64,000 bases of DNA, from assembly GCF_000003195.3 (NCBI RefSeq), contig NC_012877.2, positions 21,664,294 to 21,728,293 of the forward strand. The letters run 5' to 3'. The notes beneath the pieces were generated by a model that was given only the letters and a program-made list of their open reading frames with translations, did not search any database and was not told where the DNA came from. Shown here piece after piece: positions 10,801 to 21,921 of the stretch (position 1 is its first letter; each line of letters opens with the position of its first letter). The translations under genes and the position numbers were made by a program. The stretch is from Sorghum bicolor (taxonomy: Eukaryota > Streptophyta > Magnoliopsida > Poales > Poaceae).

Positions 10801-11545
10801 AATTAGGGGTACAAGATACCCACCTGAGAGGAAAGAAAAAGAAGAGCATCTCATTCTCCTCATAAAGTTTCAAAAAGCAAGGAAGGTATGTATCCCCTCC
10901 AAAGAGCAAAAGTAGAATTAGACTTCCACCATTGTTATCACCATCATCACCATACAGCATTCATTCGCCACACATGCACATCTTGATTTGACTTATTGAC
11001 TTGTTTCTCTGGATCCATGGTTTGACTATACAATAAATGTCTTGTAAGTATGTATACTTTATCTCCCACCTATGAGCTCCAGATATTAAAGCCTTATTAG
11101 AGTAGGGTGAGAGAGAAGGCAATGTCACTATGCCTTATACCACAAATACCACATATCTTGAGAGAAGACATATACCATCACTGCCTTGGTATGGATCCAG
11201 AAATACCACAAAAGAGAGATTTAGAGAGTCATACAAGGAATCTCTGAGTTTTATTTGAAAAACTGCAAAAACTCTAGAGCTATAGCTGATCAAGAATAAG
11301 AGACATGGCACTTGGCTAGACTGTTCTATCTTTTAACTACTCAAGACAGAAGTGACGGTTACAAGTCCCATGGTGAAAGGTAAAGTAAGTAAGTTTTAGT
11401 TCTTGACAGTTTACTCTAACTCAGAGATGAGATCTTATTTAAAAGCATGTGTACCGTCAAATTTTTAAGATATTGCAACAACTTCTGATCCATTGCTGAG
11501 TCTATCCTTGCTCAGGGATGAGCAAGAGGTAAGCTTGGGGGACTT
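7841..11545 (+). other. E1 internal region without coding capacity
   Basis: No frame longer than about 100 codons and no recognisable domain. It contains repeated purine-rich AGCTTGGGG motifs (8161, 9859, 11532), an A/G-rich low-complexity stretch (10660-10760), and counterparts of E2 segments (for example 9180-9310 versus 17160-17250 on minus). A protease block present in E2 is missing at about 9395. The polypurine tract AAGCTTGGGGGACTT (11531-11545) ends the region. Confidence 0.7.
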
Positions 11546-12880
11546 TGTTGACGGTCCTTAAGTATCAAATTTAATTATCAAATAAACAAAGAAAAGGATC
11601 TAAATGAAATCAACATCTAGACTTAGGGTTTTATCTAACAGAATTCCACGAGTTTTGGTGTTTGTAAATTTCTGCAGGGGGTTATCAGGAAATATGGAAG
11701 AAAGGCCCACACATCGGGATTACATAGAGATATTAACGTGCCGCGCAATTTTATGTCATCTAGAAGACTCCAGAAGCCACGGGAAGGAAGCGGAGGCCGA
11801 ACGGAGCCAGGACCTGGGCGCCCGCCCAAGTCCTTAGGGCGCCCGCCCTGCTACAGTCGCCAATCACGTTCAACATCGTGGATTATGCTCCACCGACCTA
11901 AAGGATCAAGAATAACCGTTCAATCAATGTCGGTTTGATCCGACGGCCCAGGTTCACTTGAGGGGACTATATAACCAGACCCCATGGCCCCTGGAGGAGG
12001 CACCCCTTGATCATTATTCATTATTCATAGACAGAGCAAAAGCTAGGGTTTAGAGATGAGAGCTCTCCTCTCTTCTCTAAACTAGAGTAGATCTAGATAG
12101 TAGCAAGATGGAGAGCGAAGGAGGATTAGAGGAGAGGCCGGCCTGTCGGTTCTTCCTCCGGTTGTACTTCGTCATGATCAAGCTCTAATCAAGCTTGCTC
12201 ATGGAATGACTCTGGTAATCTACTTCTAATTCATTATGCAATTACTAATTATGTATGTTCTGGTTCACAACTCTTTTGAGTACTTTAATCTATAGGACGC
12301 TATAGGTGAGAGTTGTAGTATACGTGTAAGCGAGGTGCTTAGATCTAGATTACTTGTGGATACCCCTGTCTAGCTGGATCGTGTGGTAGGCCGCGTAGGT
12401 GACAGTTACGTTGGTCCTCTGTAGTCCACCTCTCATTAGCAGGATGGGTAGGGTTTATCGGCCTATGGAGAAGCATCCTTTGTGGTGTAATCTTATCACG
12501 TAGTTCATCCCAGACATAGACATACCCCTTTGAAGTAGAGAAACCATAGTTATCCTCTCTATTCTGCTACCATCGCCCATATACTCGATTGCTCTACTCT
12601 CTATTCCCCTATTATTACCCACTGTTATCTTATCTTTAATATTGTTCTTATTCAATTCTACCATCTTTCCTATTTACACCTATTTACTTATCTTGGTTAA
12701 GTTAGAGCGTAGATCAGTTCTCCCGTTTCCCTGTGGATACGATAAAACCTTTAACCGGGTAAAAGCTTCAACGGTATCCGTGCGCTTGTGGATTATCTAT
12801 GTGCGTATAAATACCATAGTACACTCCAGTGCGCTGCGGATGACAACCTAGTATTCAAGTGGTGTTAGCAAGTGTCAACA
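11546..12880 (+). repeat. E1 3' LTR
   Basis: 1335 bp, beginning TGTTGACGGTCC and ending GTGTCAACA. It follows the polypurine tract and is followed by the target duplication GTTGC. TATA box at 11968-11974. Confidence 0.9.
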
Positions 12881-13153
12881 GTTGCCGATGAAGGGGTAAC
12901 CGAATATGACTAAGTCCATATGTGGTGGTGTGTTTATGCCGATGGCCAGTATTAACTGTTGCCGATGGAGAGTCTGCCAATGACATGGAGGGAAGACTCG
13001 GAGATTGCCGATTGGTCGGTGGTGGTGTCCCAGTCTGTAACAGGGGGATAGTTTTATGTTTTCCTTAGTTATTTAAATCGTTTTGTATACGGATTCTGTT
13101 TAAATTTGGAATTCGAGTCCTAGTCGTGTCTAGTTGTCGCTCTTTGAGCAGGG

Positions 13154-13160
13154 TATAAAT
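13154..13160 (+). promoter_or_regulatory. TATA box of the Tat-A LTR
   Basis: GGGTATAAATATAG, followed about 35 bp downstream by an A/C-rich start-like region (ATCAATCAATCAAACACC). Confidence 0.55.
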
Positions 13161-13489
13161 ATAGACCCTAGGGCATTGTAATACAGACATCTATCAATCA
13201 ATCAAACACCAGTTTTTACTCATATTCTATTATCTACTTTTCGACGACTTCGTCATACTTTTTACTTTTTATTACGAGTTCTTAGGAATTCGTCGACTTA
13301 AGCTCGGCGCGTTCTCAAGTTCCGCATGAATACCTCTTGGCCGTGGCATCCGGGCGCATCGCTGTTGTCGGGACCAAAGTATTCGAGTTATCACCTTTGC
13401 CGATAGTAAGGTCAAATCGGCTGGCACGCCTTAACGTTTAAATCGGGTATTAGCCCTTTCTGTTTGTACATCCAGCTTTTGCATCAACA

Positions 13490-14292
13490 ACTACGTTTAT
13501 GCTAGCAATGATTACTCGAAACTCAACCGGACGAGATTAAAGTAAACACATAAACCAAAGAACAATAAAACAAGAACTTACTAGAATTAGAAGTCAAATT
13601 ACTGAAGAATCCTATGAGCAAGCCTCGGGTTAGAAGACTTGATCCCGCAGGTACAACCTCAAAGTAGACACCGACAGGCCGGGCTTCCTCCGATCTACAC
13701 CTCCACTCTATCTCTCTCAATCTAGTAGAAACTAGAAGATCTAATTCTACTCACATTGGATGCTAAGCCTAAAAGAAATTTTATTTAGAGGAGAGGTATT
13801 CCTTCGAGGGCTCCTCTCAAGTCTATGATGAACTTGTCTCCTCCAGGGGCCAGGGGGTCTGGTTTTATAGTCTCCTCAAATGAATGTGAGTCGTTGGATC
13901 AAACCGACATTGATTGGACGGTTATCCTTGATCCTTTAGGTTGGTGGAGCTTGGTCCCCGAAAAGAGTTCTGATTGGAGTCCAGGTCAGGGCAGGCGCCC
14001 AAGGGGGGAGGGCGGGCGCCCTGCCCCCGGGCCCGTTCGACCTCCCGTTCGTTCTCGTGGCTTCTAGAGTCTTCTAGATGATAGAAAATTGCGCAGCACA
14101 TTAATATCTCTATGTAATCCCGATGTGTGGGCCTTTTCTTCCTTATTTCCTGATAACCCCTTGCAGAAATAGACAAATATCAAAACTCATGGAATTCTAT
14201 CAGATAAAACCCTAAGTCTGGGTGTTGGTTGCATTTGGATCTTTTTCTTTATTTATTTGATGATTATATTTGGTACTTAAGGACCGTCAGCA
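13490..14292 (-). repeat. E2 3' LTR, truncated
   Basis: On minus it begins TGCTGACGGTCC at 14292 and follows the E1 LTR for about 800 bp, including the TATA box (13863-13869 on plus as TTTTATA) and the GC-rich GGGCGCC words (13993-14035). The remainder of the LTR was displaced by the Tat-A insertion. Confidence 0.8.
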
Positions 14293-16456
14293 ACTCCCCC
14301 AAGCTTACCTCTTGCTCGTCCCTGAGCAATGATGAACTCAAGAGTTTCCGCAGTGGTTTCATGCCTTAAAAGTAAGATCTCATCTCTGAGTTAGAGTAAA
14401 CTGTTAAGACTTAAAACTTACTCATTTTACCTTTCACAATGGGGCTTGTAACCATCACTTGTGTCTTGAGTAGTTAAAAGATAAAACGGTCTAATCAAGT
14501 GCCATGTCTCTTATTCTTGATCAGCTATAGCTCTGGAGTTTTTGCAAATTTTCAAATAAAACTCAGAGATTCCTTGTATGATTCTCTCATATCTCTCTTT
14601 TGTGGTATTTCTGGATGCTTACCAAGGCAGTAATGGTATATGCCTTCTCTCAAAGTATGTGGTATTTTTGGTATAAGGCATAGTGATATTGCCTTCTCTC
14701 TCACCCTACTCTAATAAGGTTTTGATATCTGGAGCTCATAGGTGGGAGACAGATAATACATACTTACAAGACATTTATTGCATAGTCAAACCATGGATCT
14801 AGAGAAACAAATCAATAAGTCAAATCAAGATGTGCATGTGTGGCGAGTGAATGGTGTATGGTGATGATGGTGATAACAATGGTGAAAGTCTAATTCTACT
14901 TTTTGCTCTTTTGAGAGGATACATACCTTTCTTGTACTTTGAAGCTTTTTGAGGAGAATGAGATGCTCTATATTTTCTTTTTCTTTTCTCTCAGGTGGGT
15001 ATCTTGTACCCCTAATTCTACTATCGGACACTTGTCCATTTTTACCTCTCGTTTCACTTTTTCTTTTCTCCGAGGTTTCGGGCACTTGCCCCTTTTTATT
15101 TCCTCGTATTCTTTTTCTCTTTCTTATTTTTTTAGAGCACTCATCTCCTTAAATAATATAGCAAGTGGTAGTAACCAAGATAACTCGAGCATTTATTTCA
15201 CAGGGAAAAAGTAGAAATAGGGAAATGTTTTTGGCTATTCTATCCCGGATTAGGAGTAGAATAATTTTTGGTGAATCTGGAGATGGAATTGAGTGGATGT
15301 ATGTGGATGCGTACTTCCGGAGTAGAAGCAGCATGTGTGAGTGAACGTGCAAGTGGATCTTGATTTTAACCGCATGACAAGCTCCTAAGGGTCTACACAG
15401 CTTGACCACACTCAATGCTCATAAGCAGTAAAAGTAAATATGTGGCTCAAAGTCTAGCAAGCATGTATATATGGCTGTGGTATGAATCTAAACTCTCATC
15501 ATACAAGAACTCATCATGTGTTATTTTAAAGATTTCTTTTTTAAAAAATAAAATTCTCCAGAATTCTAGCATCTCTAGGAACAGATAAACAGTAGCTCAA
15601 CCTTCCCATATCATATCTGTTAACGACTTAGACTTTAGATCAAGTACTCTTCCCACAAGTTCAGGTTTAGAGCAGGTTTAAATTATAACAGTTATGCCTA
15701 AACTTGAGAGAGATTTCAATTTTAAGAACTAGTCATGGCAGAGCAACTATTCATCATTTCCATGTGAGAGCTTATCATAAGGGTTCATAGCAAACTTTAT
15801 TTATTTATTTATTTAGCAAACTAAGCAAAGATATAAGCACAAAATTTTTATTTGGCTTTTTATGATTATGCATCTCTTTATTATTTGAGTAAAGTAAACG
15901 CGAGTAGAAACACTTAGCTGGATAAATGGGGGTGCTCTTCCCCAAGCTGGATTTTGACGTAATTTCTTCTGATGTAGCTAGCAGGTGATGGAGGTGTATT
16001 TGAATGTCAGCAGCACCCTGACAGCGATTAGAATGTCCTTTGTCTGCCAGCCTTCTTTGATCCTTGAATTTTGTGGAGCTCAAATAGACAACAAAGCTTT
16101 GTGGAACTGGTTAAGTGTTAGCATAAAGATCTAGCCTTTATCATGTTGAGCCTCCTCAATAAATATTATTTATTTAGCAGGATCATGCACTTATTATTTT
16201 TATATTTTTATTGTAAGATGAAAACATATTTATTTTATGCCACCATAGTGAATGTACCTATGGGTTTTATGCCATGAGCATACTCACATGGGGCTTACTA
16301 TTTTTAACATTGTTATTTTCTTTTCGAGATGATATGAACCTGATTAACTAAGCAAACTATTTTCAATAGTTGAGAGGAAAAAGGATAACTACCAAGTTGA
16401 CCTCTTGGCAAGGCGTTCGGTGTTTTTAAGTCCTCCGAACGGGACTCTCCGTTTTC

Positions 16457-17250
16457 TCAATCGTCCGGGGATTTGCTGGGTGGCGTAGTCGGTGGTTCCG
16501 GCGGCGCCTCCTCTTCGTGTATAACTATCTTATTTTCCTGACTCGGTGCTACGGTCTCCTCAGGACAGTTCTGTTCAAGCTGTATGTCTTCAGACCTTAT
16601 CACTTCTTCTTCGTAGTCTACCCATCCGTCCTTGATGATTTGCTCCTCTTGTTTCGGTTGCGTTGCCTTCTTCAGAGGAAAGTGCATGTGGACTTCTATG
16701 GTTCCAATATAAATGATGGCTTTGATGGTGTTGAGGAACGGTCTTCCAAGGATGGTGGGTGGATCATACTCGTCTTCTCCCATGTCAATGACCAGAAAAT
16801 CATCTAGAGCTGAATGTATGCTGGTTGTAGAGGCATGGTTCCATGCAGGAGCTGATAAGTGACTACGGCCATTATGTTGTCGTCAGATCTGGTGTCGTAG
16901 AGTCTCTTCTGAAAAGAGTATCCATTGATTGTGCACTTGATGCTTGGAACACTAGGGTCGTCCTTCTTGATCAGGAAAGGCGACTTGAGTCAACGATCTT
17001 GACCTCCTCCGACAAGGATCCAATGTTTTAAGTCTTCTGGACAAGACTTCTCACCGTCTTCATCCTTTAGGTGCATCATTTGATTAGGCGTGGACCTTGA
17101 TATCTGTACCTCTTGATATGGTGTCACCCATGTTCTTTGTTTGCCCAGCAGTTCGAACTGCAGTGTTGTCAATATCCTACTTAGTGTGTTTGTGCTCGTA
17201 GATCCAGGTCCTTCACTTGGTGGAGTTTGGGAGTTGTAAAACTCCTCCAT
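16457..17250 (-). pseudogene. E2 gag C-terminus/aspartic-protease-like remnant
   Basis: Minus-strand pieces in changing frames. 17250-16990 is a linker (FELLGKQRTWVTPYQ). About 16990-16790 reads IKCTINGYSFQKRLYDTR then NIM. 16783-16457 starts DPPTILGRPFLNTIK, the ILGRPF block typical at the C-terminal end of retroelement proteases. At the expected catalytic DTG/DLG the sequence is Asp-Thr-Arg (16888-16896), so the glycine is lost. Frame changes and the altered active site mean it is not functional. It shows the family once had gag plus protease, while RT and integrase are absent even here. Confidence 0.7.
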
Positions 17251-17495
17251 ATTTTGCTTGAAGTGTACCTGTTTATAGAGACAAGGCAGAGATCAAGTGC
17301 ATGGGCCCTGTTGGTGGAAAACACCAACATAACCAAAAGTGTATTTGTTCTTCTCTAACCTTAAGCATAGTGAGCAAGATAAAGTTAATGGATCATGAGT
17401 ATAGCATTTGTCACATCAGATGGCTCAACCTAATGGAAAGATAATCTATCTATATTTATGTTTTGTTTATATCTTCCAAAGATTTAATGTGCAAC

Positions 17496-17955
17496 TGTGG
17501 GGGTACAAACCCCTATACCCTTACGGCTGGACTTGGGTCAGGAGGCTTGGCCCATCACAAAGACAGTCCGAGGCTTGATACAACTGCTCGGAGTTTCACG
17601 CAAGGAAACAAGACGTGGAGATCAAGTCGGATTCTAGTCGGTTAGAATAAGGAATTGATATCATACTGTCTAGGGCATTTGTAACCGACTAGGATTAGTT
17701 TTCAGATCTGTAACCCTGCCCTCTGGACTATATAAGGAGAGGCAAGGGACCCCCTGAGGACACATTATTACCTCAACACAAATCAATACAACTAGATGCA
17801 TGACGTAGGTATTACTCCCACACAGCGGCCGAACCTGGATAAAAAGCTTGTCCGTGTCTTGCGTCACCGTCTAGTTCATAGCTTGCGCACCGTCTACCGA
17901 TAAACTACTACCGTGGTATACCCCAAGGTAGACTGTCGACTAGCTTTCGTCGACA
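17496..17955 (+). repeat. Tat-B 5' LTR
   Basis: 460 bp from TGTGGGGGTAC to CGTCGACA. TATA box TATATAA at 17729-17735. The right end is well supported because an inverted copy at 40431 ends at the same base. The left end is less certain because the inverted copy is truncated there. Confidence 0.75.
17729..17735 (+). promoter_or_regulatory. TATA box of the Tat-B LTR
   Basis: GGACTATATAAGGAG. The same box is found on minus at 40651-40657 in the inverted LTR copy. Confidence 0.55.
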
Positions 17956-18003
17956 GTGGCGCGCCAGGTAGGAGGTTTGCGTACAGCTCTTTCGACAAAC
18001 AAG

Positions 18004-19452
18004 ATGGTCATCGTTCCAGCTTCCGCGGCCGTGCCTGAAGGCCTCACGTTCACCGTCGGCCAGATCACGTGGACGACTCATGCCGGCGGCCTCACGACCA
18101 CGACTTCGGGAGAAACCCAGATCCGATCTGTGACGACAGCAGCGTCGATTCCGATCACGCCGACCCCGAGCACTCGACCTCCGATCCCTCGTTACAGGGG
18201 AAAGAAGGTCGACGACTCGGATCTTTTCCGAGCCCTTGATCGCACCGACCTCAAGCTCCTTGAAGCTTCCCGAATAGTAGATGGGATCTCATGCCAATCT
18301 GATCAAGTGGCGCCGACGGACTCTTTCGACTCCTGCCGGCCAACTCGTGTCATCACATACGAACAGCTGGGGACGTCTCTGACAATAACGTCCACCCCCA
18401 CAGGGCGGTCCATCGAGCTCAAGGCAGATCCAGACCAGAGTTCTCCCTACGGACTAAACAACTCGGCCGATCACTACTCACGGCACATCCAATCCCTTTT
18501 CAACAGGGCGGGCTGGTCGCCGAGACAGAGCAGCCGAGCAGCTCGCCATTACATCAACATGGTATCAATCCAAGTACTGCCGAACGACCAGGCTTCCAGT
18601 ACAAACACCAGCACAGGGTCTGTCCCTACCGAGGTTATAAACTCCGAGGACGAAGATTACGACCTGGATTTACCACCATATCCTCCGGGTTTTTCTCGCT
18701 TCCCAGTCTTTCCGCCTCAGCGGGGAGATCTTATCTTCAATGTCAGCAACGATGAACCGGTTGTGGACGGAGAAACAGACGAGCAGAAGCAGCTCTACGA
18801 ACAGCGCAATACCGACCGTGCTCGGCGTCGCGCGGACGAGGAACGGCAACTTGCGCCGCATAACCTCAGTGACGCTTTCGACATGGTCGGAGATCAGCAA
18901 GTCTACAAAATGCCAAGTGCTAACGTGGCTGTTGCTATGGCAAACCTGGACCGACTCCTTGATACTCTTGAGTGCCAGGGTGTCCGATCCAGTATACGCG
19001 CACACCTTATCGCCGCGATGGGACAGACAGCCACCTTACTCAAAAGGGTCCAAGCTATCTCCTACATAGAAGTCTCTTCCGACCAGACTCATCGCAGCTG
19101 GACTTCACCACAACCCAGCGAGCGCCACCGTAGCCGCTCTCCCAACAATCGCAGGAAGGATGTGGGGCACGACAACTGTGGTCGGGACGCCGGCGGCTAC
19201 CGCGAACACAAGCGTGGGCGTGGTCACGAAGTAAACCAGGACAGGGATCTATGATACAACATCCATCCCAAGGACGCCCGGCACCGCATCAACAGGCGTG
19301 CCACGGAAAGAGCAGTGCATGAAAACTTGCGGCGCATTGAGTACGATGCCGCGCACGGCCCTGCCGGCCTAAGGCAGTTTTCTTCACACCTTCGCCAAGT
19401 CGTATGGCCCCGTGTTGAGGATATCAGTAAGGGGTACCCCAACTGATGTCCA
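18004..19452 (+). pseudogene. Tat-B gag, N-terminal half, broken
   Basis: I chose ATG 18004 because the open frame upstream of it runs through the primer-binding site. About 417 codons are open to a TGA at 19252-19254, and the frame then continues with gag-like sequence (RINRRATERAVHENLRRIEYD) until the Tat-C LTR. The protein is Ser/Pro/Thr-rich and then charged (RRRADEERQ, RHRSRSPNNRRKD), as in the N-terminal half of Tat gag proteins. The main gag fold would lie further downstream and is missing. One premature stop plus truncation makes it non-functional. Confidence 0.65.
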
Positions 19453-20464
19453 TGTCGGGATTATCCATATGCAATTCGAGGCCTCCTACTCGACGCTCTG
19501 CCCAGTCACGCATACGGTCATCGACGACCGCAGCCTCGAGGACGGAAAAGGCGTCGAGCGAATCGGCCAGGGCTCGAACGTCGGTAACCGTCGAATACGG
19601 AAACAGGCTCGAGCGAATCGGGAGGTGTCGAGTGCAAGGACGCCACCCGCCGCCTGACGCGGGCACGGGAACCAGGGCATTTAATGCGCCTGTCGCATTC
19701 TCACCTAACACGCCGGTCACGGGAAGCGTGATTGGGAACAGGCACCCGTCCCGTCATTCTTTTTGCAGCCTTCCCCACCAAATAGCCCAGAGCATGTCAG
19801 GATGCAGGAAGCATGGTCGGAACGTCTAATCAAGACCCCCTCGAGACGTCCAAGGTCAGCGCTTTGGCAAGCGAGGCGTTGCACGGCAACCGACCCTCGA
19901 ACAGACACTTTTCCTTCCTGGGCAAGGGTTGGGCGTCGAATGGCAACACCACAACCGCTCCGACGCATTTGCTGCCATGACGTACAGGCGTGCAGCAGAC
20001 AAACAAGCCCAAGATGGCGTACAGAGCGGGATACAGGGGCACGCGTAATCATCATCAAGCTACCAGGACGGGACGCCTCGAGACCACGCCGGTACGGAGG
20101 CCTCGAGTAGGTCAGCGCGCCATACCTCTATCGACCCCTACTCTGACGCCTATACATGTACCCTAGGTCTCTCCTTGGAAACTATAAAAGGGGAGACCTG
20201 GGAGCTGATACGAGATCACGCAAGACAACACTCATACGCAGTAGAACTTCCATACTCCATCTCATTCCATTCCACGCTTGTATTCACCCCTGTACAAGTA
20301 CTTAGGTGCAAGAAAATACAAACTCTCCCCCCCCACTGGACGTAGGGCCTTCTCTTGCCCAAACCAGGATAAATCCTTGTGTCTTTTTGCATCACCATCT
20401 GGAAAAGGGAGCACGCATACAAATTTACTTGTTGGTGTGACCCCCCGTGGGGAAAACACCGACA
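19453..20464 (+). repeat. Tat-C 5' LTR
   Basis: 1012 bp. The ends were chosen by the 6-bp inverted termini TGTCGG and CCGACA and by the primer-binding site 2 bp after the right end. TATA box TATAAAAG at 20183-20190. Confidence 0.7.
20183..20190 (+). promoter_or_regulatory. TATA box of the Tat-C LTR
   Basis: GGAAACTATAAAAGGGGAG, about 280 bp before the LTR end. Confidence 0.6.
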
Positions 20465-20522
20465 GTTGGCGCGCCAGGTAGGGGTCCTGCGTGTTTTTCA
20501 CCAATTTCCCATTCTTTTCCAG

Positions 20523-21921
20523 ATGGCCACTCTCACTTCGCCGATTCTGTGCTCCACGGTGATTTGGTTTGGGAGTCTCGAGTTCATGTCTACCGTCTCC
20601 GGCTATGACATGATCTTGCTCTCGATCAAAGGACCGGGAGGAGCCCGCGTTGCGCCAGCACGGTCAAGGGCCTCGAGACGTCCTCGCCATCATGCCTCCC
20701 CACCCAAGAAGAGGCGTGGGCAGCACCACCGTCGCCCTTCTGCCTCGTCGCGACCGACAGTTTGTGCCAGGCAGGAGGTGACGCTGGAGCCAACAACACC
20801 GCGCGCCAGGGCCGTGGACATGATGGCCCAACGCCGTGAGGATGATACGACGACAGGAGGTGACGCGCCCCGCGCGCTCTCCCCCACCACCTGGCTACTT
20901 CCAAACGGGCTGTTCGCCCCAAGAAGAGCATTGCTGTTCGGCCTGGACAATGCCGCGGCATCGCTCGCCAGGGCAATATGTCCAAATGCCCAGACGTACG
21001 TGGAGAGACCAATGGTCCTCCCACGCGCCCCTGGAGCACAGCGACCGACGTCCGAGCTGCCGGATTTCTCCCAGGTGCGAGGCCTCCGCCGCCTAGGCCC
21101 TGGGCGGTACACGATTACCTCTCTCAGGCAGCGGCTGCTGGAGGAAGGACGCGGATGCTTCTACGCCGCCGAACCGGACTCCGGCTCGGAATCTGACAAC
21201 TATGACCCTACTAGGGAATGCTTTCATATCGACGGGGCGGTGGAGACCACCGACGAGACACAAGACGCTGTTGCCGGCGGCCGAGCCCCTGCAGCAAGGG
21301 AAGACCCTAGGACGCCTGGGAACGACGGACAGGTCGACCCCCTTTCGTAGGAAGACAGAGCCGCGCAACTTGCGCAGTTACGAGAGCTCAAGACGAAACT
21401 CGACGAAGATCACGAGCGCCTCGTTCTACTCGAGCAAATCCTTGAGCAGGACCTGCCTTACCCGCCTGGCGGAAGCGTCCGCAGACGGGCTCGAGAGGTA
21501 CACAGACAGATCATCGGGGACGGGGAGCTAGAGCCACCTGTCAGCCGCTTTCCTCGAGCGAGCCAAAATGTTGTGGCAGCAACGATGCTGTTGCGCAACA
21601 TGCCCAAGCCATCGAACTCCCAAGCACGGCGCATCCGAGACGAGGTGCAGACTCGGCTCCAGGTGGCGGCAGTTCAGCAAGCAGAAAGCTCGGCCTCCCG
21701 ACGTCGAGGGGCAGCTACTGAAAAGCGCGATGAGCCTGCCCAAAACGAAAAAGAGGTGTCAGTCCATCAGCAGCCCCCCTTGAGGTAAAAAGACCATGCT
21801 CGTCCTCCCCGTCGACAACCAACGACGACACGACGCGCAACGTGACATCGACAAGAACCGTCGCCATCGGTATGGAGACGCAGAAGAGCATGGTTACAGT
21901 GCCCACCGTGGCGGGAGATAC
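20523..21921 (+). pseudogene. Tat-C gag, N-terminal part
   Basis: ATG 20523 follows the primer-binding site by about 40 bp. The frame is open to TAG 21348-21350, then continues in the same frame with a charged helical segment (LAQLRELKTKLDEDHERLVL), a second stop at 21786 and an Arg-rich end. It is interrupted at 21921 by Del-1. The layout matches the poorly conserved N-terminal region of Tat gag. At least two in-frame stops make it inactive. Confidence 0.65.

Larger units (their letters stand above)
4974..12880 (+). mobile_element. E1: gag-only Athila/Tat-type non-autonomous LTR retrotransposon, complete
   Basis: Complete element of 7.9 kb inside the Tat-A LTR. It has LTRs at 4974-6311 and 11546-12880, a primer-binding site at 6320-6337, a gag-like ORF at 6470-7840, a polypurine tract before 11546, and a perfect 5-bp target duplication GTTGC (4969-4973 and 12881-12885). 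The LTR termini are TGTTGAC/GTCAACA; the left copy has G to A at its second base. The LTRs look about 97-98% alike by eye. No protease, RT or integrase is present, so any movement must have relied on proteins from another element. Confidence 0.9.
1..13489 (+). mobile_element. Tat-A: Ty3/gypsy Tat-lineage LTR retrotransposon, 3' half, interrupted by E1
   Basis: Seen: RNase H and integrase coding on plus, an antisense intron-containing gene on minus, a purine tract, and an LTR that starts TGTTGA (4867) and ends TCAACA (13489). The LTR is split by element E1 at 4974-12880. A second-type RNase H beside integrase plus an antisense gene between integrase and the 3' LTR is the layout known for the Tat lineage. 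The gag, protease, RT and 5' LTR lie before the window. The DNA after 13489 is the interior of an E2 LTR on minus, so Tat-A is inferred to have inserted into E2. The expected 5-bp duplication would be ACTAC (13490-13494), but the other side is outside the window. The element is unusually rich in the hexamer GCCGAT/ATCGGC. Confidence 0.85.
4867..13489 (+). repeat. Tat-A 3' LTR, split by E1 (parts 4867-4973 and 12886-13489)
   Basis: The two parts together give an LTR of about 711 bp with termini TGTTGA and TCAACA. The left part stops at the duplicated GTTGC (4969-4973). The right part resumes after the second GTTGC (12881-12885). A TATA box lies at 13154-13160 in the right part. GCCGAT words continue in both parts, which supports the join. 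Confidence 0.85.
13490..17495 (-). mobile_element. E2: relative of E1 on the minus strand, truncated on both sides
   Basis: Reverse-complement copy of the E1 family: 3' LTR remnant (13490-14292), polypurine tract (14293-14310 region), and internal DNA up to 17495. It matches E1 internal sequence in several places. It ends on the left where the Tat-A LTR ends and on the right where Tat-B begins, so it appears to be the oldest element here, invaded from both sides. Unlike E1 it retains a protease-like block. No RT or integrase is visible. Confidence 0.8.
17496..19452 (+). mobile_element. Tat-B: Tat-lineage element, 5' LTR and gag start, interrupted by Tat-C
   Basis: LTR 17496-17955, primer-binding-like TGGCGCGCCAGGTAGG directly after it, then a Tat-type gag N-terminal half. 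The element stops at 19452 where the Tat-C LTR begins. The rest of Tat-B is not found downstream because the right part of this stack is deleted. It sits inside E2. Confidence 0.75.

Noticed and set aside
10640..10960. Minus-strand ORFs rich in Phe/Leu in E1 (also plus strand 14939-15214 in E2)
   Set aside because: They are translations of an A/G-rich low-complexity tract, without start context or conserved product.
17496..19452. A private repeated word for Tat-B
   Set aside because: I looked for one (ACTCGG, CGACTC, GTCGAC). None exceeded a few copies in ~2 kb, so there is no support in this short remnant.
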